This document shows positions 38,201 to 50,000 of a DNA stretch of 64,000 bases, in pieces. The notes beneath the pieces were generated by a model that saw nothing but the letters and a program-made list of their open reading frames with translations, searched no databases and was not told where the DNA came from. Numbering within the stretch: position 1 is the first letter of the stretch; each line of letters opens with the position of its first letter. Both the position numbers and the translations under genes were made by a program. The stretch lies in NCBI GenBank assembly GCA_947095535.1, contig OX352774.1, positions 77,314,416 through 77,378,415 on the forward strand. Reading direction: 5' to 3'. Source of the stretch: Poecilobothrus nobilitatus (lineage: Eukaryota; Arthropoda; Insecta; Diptera; Dolichopodidae).

Positions 38201-40859
38201 TGCCTTTATTGGTCACTTCATTTGACATAAGCTGTAAAATAATCAGTTTCTTCACGGGGAATGACTTAAAATAATTGAGCTTTTCTTATTAATAAGAAAT
38301 TATACTTAAGTATATATTATTTACTATGCTATTTGTTTATTATTAGGTATATTTAAAATAGTTTAATTAAGATTGTTTTTCAAGTTTAAATTGAAAAAGG
38401 CCTTTTTTCTTTTATTTTTTCAATTTCTTTAGTAACTATACTTTATGTACGAATAATATGTACATATGTATGTATATAAATTTGATACCAACTTACTTCC
38501 TAAATTAATATTCAATCTTCCAATATCAAAATACATAATTAAATTTCTTTTTCAAATTATTTTCTTTAATATCTTTTCAATATAAATTTATCTAAGTATG
38601 TATCTACATTTATACAAACATACCTTCTTATGTACATAAGTATATAATATATACAAGTATATATAAAAATATATCTACTTAAATTAAATTCTTGTTCAGA
38701 ATTACAATTAATTTGTTTTTTTCTCGTCTTTTTACTTATGTTTTTGTTTTTTATTTTCTTTAATTTAATTTCAAAAATACCAAACATAAAAACATTTAAT
38801 GGATTCTTGAAATAGTATGGCTCGATGGAAATATTTTTTTTTGTATATCAAAAGTTCTGTGTCACATCACAGCCATAATATAAAACAAGACAAAAAAAAA
38901 AAAAGAAAAATAGAAAAGAAAAAACAGAAATGAAAAAGTTTTGTATATAAAACAGATGCATTAATCTACACTCAAATATATCTTTGCCTGCACCCGTATC
39001 CCGTGTCTCCCTAATTTTCTTTTTTTTAAATAATTCTTTTATTCTTTTTATTTTTTCTTTAGAACAAAATGACAATAAAAGTTTACAATGCGTAGTCTAT
39101 ATATACATATTTATTTTTATTTAATTTATATTTAATATTTATTACTTATAACTTTATAAGTAGGTATGTATATTTTTTTTATTTTTTTTTAATGATTATC
39201 AAAAAAATTCACTTGATATGCAAAGAAAAAATAAATTAGTCGCATCACAAAAATTTTAATAATTTTTTAACTTTTTTTTTTATTTTAACAAAGACAAGGA
39301 TAATAGATTTATTCATTTATTGAATAAAAGGATATTAAGGATAAAATACATTATCCTATATATATTATATATATGTATATTTTTATATTTATATACATCT
39401 TCCCCTTGTATAACTTTTTTTTTTTTGTATATTATTTATGTATTTGTTTCACTTCGATTTTTCATCTTTTCAGACAAGAGAAAAAAAAAAAAATTTTCTT
39501 CATCTACATTTTTATTATTAAAAAATTTATAATGAAAATTTTCGAATTATTCGTATTAAATTAATGAATTTTATTTTTTTATGCATATATTTTATATTTT
39601 AACAACATTTTAGATTTATTTTTAACTAAATAACAGTTTTTAAAACATTTTTAAAAAATAATTTTATACTTTGTGCAACCGAACCGAAATCGAAGTTATG
39701 TCAAATCAAACTAAATGAAAAAATTTATTCTATTGTAGTCATGTAGTTGTGCAGCAACAAATGCGGAGCGGAGTTGAATTAAATATTTTGAAAAGCAATT
39801 TGTTATTTGACTCATTGAGTCAAATTTTTATTCAATTCAATTTAAAATTTTTGAGTTTAACAATTCAAAATTTTTTGATATCAAGTATTAATTTTAATTT
39901 AAAATTCTATTAACTTTTTTTTTAAATTAACGACAAAAAATAAAGTTATTTGTTTATTTAAACATTAGAAAGCTTTTTTAAGACTATAACAATAGAGTAA
40001 TGATTTAAAATGCAAAAACGAATAACAAAATTCTAATATAAACAATATAAATAAAGGAAAGCTATTTAATTTTTTGTTTATAATCGGAGTTCTAAATTAA
40101 TAGGTTTTAAAAAAAAGATTTTAATTGCCTTGGAAATTAAACGAGATGAAACAATGCACTTCCAAAATTCATTTAAAAAATTAAAATTTTTCTATATTTT
40201 TAGTTCAAATATACCCTTATTTTAAAGAAATTGTAAATAAAAAGTAACCAAATAGTTATTGCATCAAACTAATTCATTAGTTTTCAAAAAATATGTTAAA
40301 TAAATTTTATTATTTTGACAATTTTTATACAAATTTTAATTTTCATTCATGGATAAACTTTCGCCTATGCTTAATTAACAATGGCAGCATTTAAATATCG
40401 TGAAAATTGTTGTTCTCTTTCTAAACATGTCATTTCATTCATGCAAATGACATTTTATACCATTATATTTTTACCTGAGTTAGCTAAAGAATTTCTAAGA
40501 ATTGTAAAAATATTTATTTGCGTTGAAAATTAAAATATTTCTCAAAAATAGGATTCAAATAGCTTTTGGCTATTTAAAAGAATCTAAAATTAAAAAAAAA
40601 AACAAGTAAAATTAAAAATTTGTGCTTAATTTAATGCTAATTCTTTGTGCATATAAAATTCATTGTCATTGTAAATTACAAGAAAATAATAAAAGCCAAC
40701 ACAACAAAAATTAAAATAATTAAAATATACCTTCAAAAAAGACCTTCAAAATATTTTTTAAATGCATAATTGCTCTAAAACTAAATAATTTAAATTGAAA
40801 AATTTAGGTGCCCATTTAAAGCTAATAATAAATCATTTACGCATAATAGAAAAGTGAAA
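35231..40859. other. Gene-free region upstream of tango
   Basis: About 5.6 kb with no coding signal. It holds small palindromes (35382-35398 and 35780-35796), a tandem duplication of GAATGACAAAAAAAAAT near 36518-36551, and long T runs. The part next to 40859 should include the tango 5' UTR and promoter; a candidate 3' splice site for a non-coding first exon is TTTAG at about 40803-40807. None of the short frames here is convincing. Confidence 0.5.
35780..35796. repeat. Short perfect palindrome AACGACCG-C-CGGTCGTT
   Basis: Eight-base GC-containing arms around one base, unusual in such AT-rich DNA. A related hairpin, GCCGACC-AGTA-GGTCGG, lies near 35380-35398. Possibly a remnant of an inverted-repeat element. 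Confidence 0.5.
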
Positions 40860-41666
40860 ATGGATGTAGAAAATATTCAAGATAAGGAACGTTTTGCCAG
40901 TCGAGAAAACCATTGCGAAATTGAACGAAGACGTCGGAACAAAATGACGGCCTATATAAATGAATTATCTGATATGGTACCAACATGCAGTGCCTTAGCT
41001 AGAAAACCCGATAAGTTGACTATATTACGTATGGCTGTAGCTCATATGAAAGCACTTCGAGGAACTGGTAACACATCTAGTGATGGTACTTATAAACCAT
41101 CGTTCTTAACTGATCAAGAACTTAAACATTTGATTCTTGAAGCTGCTGATGGATTTCTGTTTGTTGTATCGTGTGATTCAGGTCGTGTTATTTATGTTTC
41201 TGATTCTGTTACACCTGTTTTAAACTATACTCAAAATGAATGGTATGGAACAAGTTTATATGAACATATTCATCCAGATGACCGAGAAAAAGTTCGAGAA
41301 CAACTCTCCACGCAAGAACCACAAAATACTGGCCGAATTTTAGATTTAAAAACAGGAACTGTTAAAAAAGATGGGCATCAATCATCTATGCGTCTCAGTA
41401 TGGGTTCGAGAAGGGGTTTTATTTGTAGAATGAGAATCGGGAACGTGAGCCATGAAACTATGGTAGCAGGACATTTAAATCGTTTAAAACAACGAAATTC
41501 ACTTGGGCCTAGTCGCGATGGTCAAAATTTTGCAGTTATACATTGTACAGGTTACATTAAGAATTGGCCACCAACCGATATGTTTCCAGGTGTCAATATG
41601 GATCGTCAAAATCCAGACGATTCGCATTCTCCACATTGTTGTTTAGTTGCTATTGGCAGATTACAG
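40860..41666 (+). CDS. tgo: tango coding exon 1: bHLH, PAS-A
   Basis: 269 codons, ending RLQ at donor GTATGT. Includes the DNA-contacting basic region, helix-loop-helix and PAS-A with the linker to PAS-B. The ATG at 40860 is preceded by AAA at -3, a usable insect start context. Confidence 0.93.
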
Positions 41667-42806
41667 GTATGTTTATATTTTGTAAAATGTTCTATTCTAT
41701 CTATAAAAAATAATATTTTACAGGTAACATCAACTGCGAATTCATCAGATTTAAATGGAGCAAACAGTCAATCAGAATTTATTTCCCGCCATGCTATTGA
41801 TGGCAAATTTACTTTTGTAGATCAAAGAGTAATGAATATATTAGGATACGCACCCACAGATCTTTTAGGAAAAAGTTGTTACGATTTTTTCCATCCAGAA
41901 GATCATAGCCATATGAAAGAAAGTTTTGAACAAGTACTTAAACAAAAAGGACAAATGTTTTCTTTAATGTATCGTTTTCGTGCTAAAAATCGAGAGTATA
42001 TTTGGCTTAGAACACAATCTTATGCATTTATGAATCCATATACAGATGAAGTCGAATATATTGTTTGTACTAACAGTTCCGGTAAAACAAGTCATATTTC
42101 TGGAAATTTGGAAACAGTTGCTCCAGATCCTCAACCAACACAACCTCATCCAACTGAACATTCTGTATACTCAAATCCAGGATTAGATTATACCTTACAG
42201 CAAGGTAGACGTGAACAACAAACACCATCGAATGCATCAGCCCCAGCTACTCCACAAGTATACGGTACTCATGGGATGCTTACCCAATCCCATCAAGGTA
42301 TAGCTGCTCAACAGCAAACAAATAATATACAAAGGCCAAATAGTGCACAAAATCCACCACCACCTCCAGTTGGATATGTTAATTATGATCATACTCCATC
42401 TCCAATAGGTTATGGATCACCTGGTACTGGAAGACAGCAGCCAGTTACTGAAGGTTATCAGTATAATCAATTGAGTCCAGCTAGATCACCGACAGGTCCA
42501 ACATATACACAACTTAGTGGAAGTTCAAGACAAGGAAGCTATCAAGGAAGTACAGCTGGCAGCACTACACCTATATGGGGTTGGCAAAATGCTGCAACAG
42601 CAGCTTCAGGAGGTCAACCAAATGATCCTAATGCTCCAGGAGCCAGTGGTCATCATGGACATCAAGTTCATGGTCATCAACCTCATCATGTACAAGGTGG
42701 CCATCAAGGACAAGAATTAACAGATATGCTTCAAATGTTAGATCAAAGTGGTGGAACTACTTTTGAAGATTTAAATATTAATATGTTTAACGCACCATTT
42801 GAATAA
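40860..42806 (+). CDS. tgo: Tango (ARNT orthologue), bHLH-PAS transcription factor
   Basis: Two coding exons (40860-41666 and 41724-42806) give 629 residues. The start [20 protein letters not shown] aligns with the fly Tango start (a GTG two codons upstream in the same frame is ignored). Domains: bHLH with basic region [14 protein letters not shown] (about 11-69), PAS-A (about 85-205), PAS-B from [19 protein letters not shown] (about 285-395), then a Gln/Pro/His-rich tail and the conserved end [10 protein letters not shown]...[11 protein letters not shown], the activation segment of insect Tango. Tango is the common dimer partner of Single-minded, Trachealess, Spineless, Similar and others, and works in the nucleus. 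The similarity across bHLH and both PAS domains is near complete, so identification is firm. The single intron is 57 nt, a multiple of three and without an in-frame stop. Confidence 0.97.
   Translation: MDVENIQDKERFASRENHCEIERRRRNKMTAYINELSDMVPTCSALARKPDKLTILRMAVAHMKALRGTGNTSSDGTYKPSFLTDQELKHLILEAADGFLFVVSCDSGRVIYVSDSVTPVLNYTQNEWYGTSLYEHIHPDDREKVREQLSTQEPQNTGRILDLKTGTVKKDGHQSSMRLSMGSRRGFICRMRIGNVSHETMVAGHLNRLKQRNSLGPSRDGQNFAVIHCTGYIKNWPPTDMFPGVNMDRQNPDDSHSPHCCLVAIGRLQVCLYFVKCSILSIKNNILQVTSTANSSDLNGANSQSEFISRHAIDGKFTFVDQRVMNILGYAPTDLLGKSCYDFFHPEDHSHMKESFEQVLKQKGQMFSLMYRFRAKNREYIWLRTQSYAFMNPYTDEVEYIVCTNSSGKTSHISGNLETVAPDPQPTQPHPTEHSVYSNPGLDYTLQQGRREQQTPSNASAPATPQVYGTHGMLTQSHQGIAAQQQTNNIQRPNSAQNPPPPPVGYVNYDHTPSPIGYGSPGTGRQQPVTEGYQYNQLSPARSPTGPTYTQLSGSSRQGSYQGSTAGSTTPIWGWQNAATAASGGQPNDPNAPGASGHHGHQVHGHQPHHVQGGHQGQELTDMLQMLDQSGGTTFEDLNINMFNAPFE
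41667..41723 (+). other. tgo: 57-nt intron of tango, in frame and stop-free
   Basis: GTATGT donor and TTTTACAG acceptor. Removing it restores [12 protein letters not shown], as in other Tango proteins. If retained it would add 19 residues ([19 protein letters not shown]) without shifting the frame. Confidence 0.92.
41724..42806 (+). CDS. tgo: tango coding exon 2: PAS-B and activation tail
   Basis: 361 codons including the TAA stop at 42804-42806. Starts VTSTANSSD, runs through PAS-B ([10 protein letters not shown] to [11 protein letters not shown]) and a low-complexity Gln/Pro/Gly/His tail with [16 protein letters not shown], a block typical of insect Tango. Confidence 0.95.
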   Translation, partial: VTSTANSSDLNGANSQSEFISRHAIDGKFTFVDQRVMNILGYAPTDLLGKSCYDFFHPEDHSHMKESFEQVLKQKGQMFSLMYRFRAKNREYIWLRTQSYAFMNPYTDEVEYIVCTNSSGKTSHISGNLETVAPDPQPTQPHPTEHSVYSNPGLDYTLQQGRREQQTPSNASAPATPQVYGTHGMLTQSHQGIAAQQQTNNIQRPNSAQNPPPPPVGYVNYDHTPSPIGYGSPGTGRQQPVTEGYQYNQLSPARSPTGPTYTQLSGSSRQGSYQGSTAGSTTPIWGWQNAATAASGGQPNDPNAPGASGHHGHQVHGHQPHHVQGGHQGQELTDMLQMLDQSGGTTFEDLNINMFNAPFE

Positions 42807-45800
42807 TTTAAAGAAGTTTTTTAATAATTTAAATACAAAATATTTTGTTTTAAGTAACATACAAAAATGATAACAACGCTATTTATATAAGTAAAATAAT
42901 TTTACCCCCAATTTTTTTTTTTTTAATAATTCAACATAAAATTGATTAACCATATTTAGTTTAAGATAATTTAAATAACATAGTATAATTTTCAAAAATA
43001 AAATAATTGTAAAAGTTCGAATGATAAAATTTTAAAAATTCGATAAAAAAATTTAGTAATAAGTTATATTAAATTAAGTCTATAATTTTACACAACTTTT
43101 CTTATAAAAAGTACTTTTACTTTTATTTTGTTGAAGCACAATGAGCATTACAAAACAAAAAAATAATTAGTCAAGCTATTAATATTTGTTTATGTATTAA
43201 TCTAATGCTTTGTTTAGAAAATTATATGGGATATAATTAAAAAATAAAATACCAGGATATTAAAATTAAAAAATTTCACTTAATTTAATTTAGTTAGATG
43301 TGAAAATAATAAAAAGCTGAAATATTTACAACAAGATTCAATCAAACAAAAACATACAACCTTAATCATAATTCTTTTATTTTGATAATTTTATTATTTA
43401 AATGAAAAAAAAATATGTCAACACAATATACTATATTTATTAGTTTTACTTTTCACTTAAATTTTGATTAACTGTATTATCAAGTTAAGTTTCAACAAAA
43501 TAATCTTAAGTCAAATTAAAATAAAAAATTTCTTTTTCATTTAAAATTCAATACTTAATTGAAAAAAATGTATTATTAAATTGTACTTTTAAATATGTCG
43601 TTAGTTTTATTTTTTGATTTATTATCAAGACAACATCTCGAATATAAAAAGTTATCGCATATTTGAATTTATTTTATTTCATATTTATATTGCCTTATTC
43701 TGTTATAAACACTTTTTTTTTAATGTTCAATTTATAATTATAAGAACAATTAGTTTTCTTCATTTCATATTCTTTTAAGATTTGTGCAATTATTTTTTAA
43801 TAACATTTTAAACTTTGCAAGGAAAATCATTTTTTAATTATCTTTTTATCTGTATTACATATTTTTTATTAAAAAAAAAATATTTTATATTCAAACACAA
43901 CACATTTAATGCACTAATAAATATACATATACATAAGATAAGAAAAAAATTGTAAAATGTAATTTGTCCTTGAGAATTCATAACTAAATAAAAATACATT
44001 TTAAGAATATGAATTTTTAACAATTGATTTTGTTTATTTATTTAAAATAGATTTATTATACTTTTAGGTTTTTAATAAGAAAAATCAATTTATTGTCACT
44101 TTGCTTGTTAGATATACTTAGGAAATCAGATGCAAATTTTTACAGATTTACAGGATAGTAATTCTAAATAACTGAACCTAACTATAGTATATATTGTCGC
44201 CATTTAAATTAAGGTAATATTATGTTGTATGTTAAAATTACTACAATTACAATGTTTGTAAGCTAACTCGGCCCTAGACTTTATTATTCGTTGGTCCAAA
44301 GACTTTTCTATTTTACAAATGATTCTTTTATCACGATCTTTCGTCGTATTCGTCAGTTCAATATACATTTTATGTTCAAGTTTAGCTTGGAATCTTTATA
44401 GTTTTCTTTGTGTAAAAAATTTATTGTCAAAATAATTTTCAATGAAACTTTTTAATAATTGACACGTTTCGCAAAATTACTGAAGATAAATTAATTTCGA
44501 GACCAGTTTTTTTGTATCGATTTTACCAGTATTTCGAACCGAACCTTATACCAGAATAAACAATTGTTCGAGGACGAGTAGCATTAACATAATTAATAAC
44601 CGTAGTGTACATAATTAACACAATAGGGATTGGAAGCTATGTAACAGCTCACTCAATCAGTTACATAGAAACAAAAAAATACAAGCAAATCTAAAATGCC
44701 ATCCAGGAAAAACGATATAGAGGAACAAAATTGATTATCTTCATGAATGACTTTTGAGAGTAGACAAGTTATTTAACAATTGAAAAGTTTATAATTACCA
44801 TTAATAAAAAAACTAAATATTCAATAAACCAATTAAACAATAACCTATCTAATCAACAAAACGTAAAAATATAAGGGTGGTATTTTAAGGAAATTTCAAT
44901 ATACCAAAACCACTGTATAAAATACAAAAATAAACAAGTAAAAGTGTTCGGAACACATAATATACTTCCAAAACCTCTGTGATAAACTTATTAACAAAAG
45001 ACAAATTAATGTTAAGATATCAAACCTCCACAGTAAAGTTGGATTGTTTTTATAGATTGTACAAACAATTTAAAATACATACATATCTATTTTTGGTTTA
45101 CATACATATCTTGTTTTTGTATGGATTTTTTAGTTTAACAGGTCTTCTACTTTCAGTTTTAATTTTACACAGTTTAAATTTTATAACAAATTTCATTCTT
45201 GTTTAACATTTAAAAAAATATTTATATATAAATTAAAAAAATGAAAAGACAAAAATTTTTAAATATTGTTTTTATTTATCACATATACTAAATTGTTTTA
45301 TTTTTTTTTATTGTATTATCAAAAAAATCATATATATATATTATAAATTATAATATATTTATTGTATTTTATTTTATTTATATACAACTTTGGTTAAAAT
45401 AAAAAATTAAATTATTAAAATTAAAAATCTAAAAAAAATTACGAGCTAGTAAATTTTATGAATTTTTTATTTTTTTTTTTTGGTTTTTGTTTTGTTTGCA
45501 GTTAAGATTTTTCATTTAAATACTTTGTTTTAAATATACATATATTTCCAATGTCTTTGAATTTAATTAATGATTGCATAACATAATACGGAAGTACAAA
45601 ACCAATAAAATATAATTAAAAAAATATAAAGTTGGAAACAAAATAAATTTTTTTTGTTAGCCTCTCAAGTTTCAACATAATAATAATTTAGCAATAAAAC
45701 AGAGATATTAATATTTGATTTCGAATCTTCCGAATTATGGATATGAATCTGTCTTTAATTTTTAACAAAAAAAATATTTATATGCGTTTAAAAGATGAAT

Positions 45801-46970
45801 GAATTATTTAATAATTATTATTATTAATTTACCTTGTAAATAATGTTTTGTTGAAAATTATTTTGAGTTAGATAGAAAAAATTATAGATATTTTAATAAC
45901 ATAATCATAAATTTTCAAACAAATTAGTAAAAAAAAAAAAATAAGTTTTTAAAAGTAATATAATAATAAATTATATATAATAATAATTATTAAAAAAAAA
46001 AAAATAAAAAAAAATAGGACATTTCAATTATATATTCTTTTATAAAAAAAATTAAAAAATAATTAAAATTTTAAGATAAATTTAATTTAATTGTAAAAAA
46101 TACATATTTAAATTTTTATTTTGATTTTATTTAGGAATGAGAGAAATATTTTAATTTCTTTTCATTTTGAGTCAAATATTAACAATTAAAAATTAACTGA
46201 TATCAAAGTTAAATTATTTTAAGCTTATCTTAAAAGTATATAAAATTTATAGCATCATTACAAACAATTTCTACAGAATTCAACACAATAAAAAATTCTA
46301 GTTTATTTTTAATTTACTTGTATCATTGTTCATAATAAGCTTTATAGTTTCGTTGTGCTTTCTTGAATATCTTTATTGCTTATATAGAAATAAATCTATA
46401 ATTATTTATTTGAATAAAAATGAATGTCCTGGAAAATTATAAGTTAATTTATAAATTAACAAAAAAAAAAATTTTTAATTATATTTTATTTTTAATTTTA
46501 TATTAAAATAAATTTACAAAATATTATATACTAAATATTTTGATTGATTTTTGGTTACATTTCTTTTAACTAAATATTCTGTTTTTTTTTTTTTGTTTTT
46601 TATATCACAATTTTAAATACAGGAAAATTTTATTTTCAAGCGGATTTCTACTGATTTAAAAAAAAAAATGTCTATATATTACGTATTTACTATTTATTTA
46701 TTATACAAAATAATATACCAATATAAAAGGAAATTTAATATTTTTTCATTTTTTTTTACAATAGATAAAGAAGCATAAACTATTCACAATTATTTAAAAG
46801 TTAGTCTCAATTTATTTGTAACTTTAGGATAGAAATCTTAAATAGAAACAGAAAAAAAAAAATTAATTAAAAAAATTAAATATTTTTTGTTTAACCTGTA
46901 GTTATTTTTTTTTTTATTTGTTTTTGAGTTAAATTTTTATACTTTATATTTAAAATTCGTGATGATTGTT
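42807..46970. other. Convergent intergenic region between tango and Vps13D
   Basis: AT-rich and without a supportable gene. It must contain the 3' UTRs of both convergent genes. The frames at 43838-44023 and 44979-45206 are low-complexity, hydrophobic translations of AT-rich DNA. Confidence 0.55.
42997..43002 (+). terminator. tgo: Candidate poly(A) signal of tango
   Basis: AATAAA about 190 nt after the stop codon. In DNA this AT-rich the hexamer is common by chance, so the assignment is weak. Confidence 0.25.
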
Positions 46971-47036
46971 TCATTCCAAAATATCAGAGTATAAACTTTG
47001 TTCTCGTTCATCATAAACACTTTTGGCATAATTAAT
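46971..47036 (-). CDS. Vps13D: Vps13D last exon and stop
   Basis: 22 codons including TGA at 46973-46971: INYAKSVYDEREQSLYSDIL and a final Glu. It completes the helix after the PH-like domain. It is not in the same open frame as the previous exon, where reading through gives an unrelated tail. Confidence 0.85.
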   Translation of the reverse strand: MNYAKSVYDEREQSLYSDILE

Positions 47037-50000
47037 CTAAAATGGAATGTAAAATAATAAAAAAAAAACAATTTTTTATAAAATATTGTAAATTTCTAAT
47101 TAAATCATTAACAGTATTTTTTTTTAATTTAATATTTACATGTCTTGATGCTTTTTCTGCCATTTCTTCAGTTTGGCATCGTACTCTCGGTCTTTTTGAT
47201 TGGTTCGGTACATTTGAAGAAATTTCTACATAATATTGCACACGTTTCGTTTTTTTGGCATCGTTTTCATTTTTATTTACAGTAACAGGATGACAACTTA
47301 AAACTTCACTCAAATGAAATTGTAATATTATTGTTGTTTCTTCTTCTGTTCTTGAAAATATCCGTACGTATTCTGTTGATACTAAAAGACGTAATTTAGA
47401 ATCACGATCATCAAATAAATTTGGTTCATATGACATCAATTGTTCAGCAAAATTTCTTTTATTTATTAAATACAAATGTTGTTGTCCTTTAGCTTGAGTA
47501 AAAGAATATTGTGGTAATAATCCACCTGGAGCACCAGATGTACATCTTGGTAAACGTTTTCTTTCTGGTAAAATGCGATGAGCACTTTTACTGGTTTCTC
47601 GTACAGCATTTGCTGTTTCTGATGCTAAATCTAAAAATCCAATTATAGGTTTTGTAACTGTACCTAAAATTCCTTTGCCTAAACCACTTATAAAACCATT
47701 CAAACCATCCGATTGAGCCCCCTCATATGTATGTTTTACGATGCTGGTAACACCACCTAATAAACCAAATGAAAGTCCTTTTATGCCAGCAGCTAAATGT
47801 TCACTAGATGTGTTTGCACCTGTCGGAACTTGTAAAATCTTCTGTCTTGTATCATTATCGTGTTCATCTAAAACAACTCTACCTAAACCGTCAGATAATG
47901 TTTCAGTTAATTTTGCTGTAGAATTTGATAATCCATGTGTAACATTTTGCACCAAACTCTTAACAGAACCTTCAAATATTAATCCAGATACTCCCTCAGA
48001 TAAATCGTTAGCAAAGCCTAAAGGATTGCCAAGGAAATCGACTGATCCTAAAATTGAACCAGCTTGCCATTTTATCAAATTTTTATAATGATTTTTAATA
48101 GCTCTTAAATAAATGTTTAATGTTTCAAAGTGATGTCGATCCGTAAACTTATCAAAATCAATAACAGCATCTTCAAATTTAATTAATTTTAAACCTAGTT
48201 TTTTCTTTATTTCAATCATTTGTTGTGATAATTTTGACGCTGTTATTACACTTAAACGGATTTGACTTGGACTTATTTGAAGATTTTCAAAATAATAACG
48301 TTTTGCATTTGCAGCTAAAATTTTTGTTGCTATTTGCTGTGCTTCAAATTCAGATTCATCAACCAACGCCGTTGCTGATGCTTGTGCCTCACCCAATCCA
48401 AAGAAATGGGCAGAACGTAGAACCAATCTTTCTTCTAGAAACAAAATGAATGGTTTTAAGCTAAGAACAACTCTTTCAAATATCACTGCATTTTCATTTG
48501 GACTTGGTAACATTTTCGCATTAAATGCTAAAGCATAATTAGTATCAGGCGGCGTATCATACAACGAAGATTTGGATGTGTACAGTAAAATTGGACATGG
48601 TGATTCTAATAGCTGATTATCTATTTGCATAATACCAACATTCAAATCTATTGATCGGACAAATGGGGTCGCAACAGTTTCTAATAAAATATTTTCTAGA
48701 GTAATGTAAGCTATCTCTTCGTTTGGATGACGCGACACTAATGATATTCCAAGACCTTTGATAAGATTTATTTTAATCTAAATTTGAAAGTAACAAAATT
48801 AATGATATTTAAACAAAAAATTTTGTTACAAAATTATAACGTACATTGTAATCTTCAATCAAAGCAGATTTTTCTCCACTTCTAAATAATTTTACGTTGG
48901 AATTATATGTAGTAAGAATATGTGAGGCATGTTTCCACAATGGATCCGGATTTAATGGAGCATCAGCCACAGATTGAACATCACGAATTTGTATGGTTTT
49001 AATTGGGCCGTCCATGCGCATTGTTACCTTAAGTTGCCCGGACCCTGGTCTTAATTTTTGCCTTTCAATAGCTTGTTCAATTGGAATATGATAATCGTCG
49101 GCAGTTCTTGATCTTGTTTCAGATTCAATATGCCCGAGAACTGCATCAGAACCTGAACGCAATCCAAACATACCATTTCGAACCTGTTAAAATAAATTAG
49201 TTCAGTCTTTAAATTTTCCTTTATAACATAAATTAACTTTACCTGTACACACATGTTAGCATGTCGACACATTAATCTGTTGTTTATAAATTTCCACGTT
49301 TGTGTCGATTCTCTTTGTTTATTTACTGGTCTTACGACGAGCGCAGTATAATCATTCGGATTTGGTGCCCTTTCTAAATCTAATACTAATCGTGGATTTA
49401 AACTTGAAAGTTTTCTACCTGGTTCGGTTGGCGGTGACGATCCTTCATGTTCTAATTGTTCATTTGAATTCATTAACCACAGCTGACTTCGATCACCAGC
49501 ACATTTTCGCATTAAAACAACTTTTTTATCTCTTACTCCTAGAACTAAATGCTGGCATCCAATTGCTTCAAATTCTGTTGCCATGAATAAATTTTCTGAT
49601 ATAGATGGTGTTGTAAACGTTTCTTTAAATGCTATATAAATAAAATTTGAGTAGGTTAATATGTTAGATACATTCAAGTCTCTTAATGAATAAACGTATG
49701 AATCACCACCAGGTGCTTCAATTTGAATGCATTTAGTACCCATCGGATTGTCTAATGCATAGGACACAGACGAATGCGGTTTGACTGTTGTTGGCCATTG
49801 TTTACATCCATACTGGAAAAATTTTATTGGAACTTCAGAAAAATTATCAATTCTAATTGGTGGTGGAAGTGCATTTGCATCACCAAATAAAAGAAAATAT
49901 GTTGCACCTTGAAGAATAACTTCAAGCCGCAAAAAACGCATTTCCCCCAAGTGGCTACGACAGTTTATGTATAAACTTTGTGCCTCGTTAATAGGTATAC

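Noticed and set aside
41964..42161. Antisense frame inside tango
   Set aside because: Shadow of the real coding exon on the other strand; the same holds for the many plus-strand frames within Vps13D.
44636..44678. Inverted repeat CTATGTAAC ... GTTACATAG
   Set aside because: Nine-base arms with a 16-base loop; too weak to claim as a structure without conservation.
44979..45206. 75-codon frame between tango and Vps13D
   Set aside because: Hydrophobic, low-complexity translation of AT-rich DNA; no conserved pattern and no splice partners.
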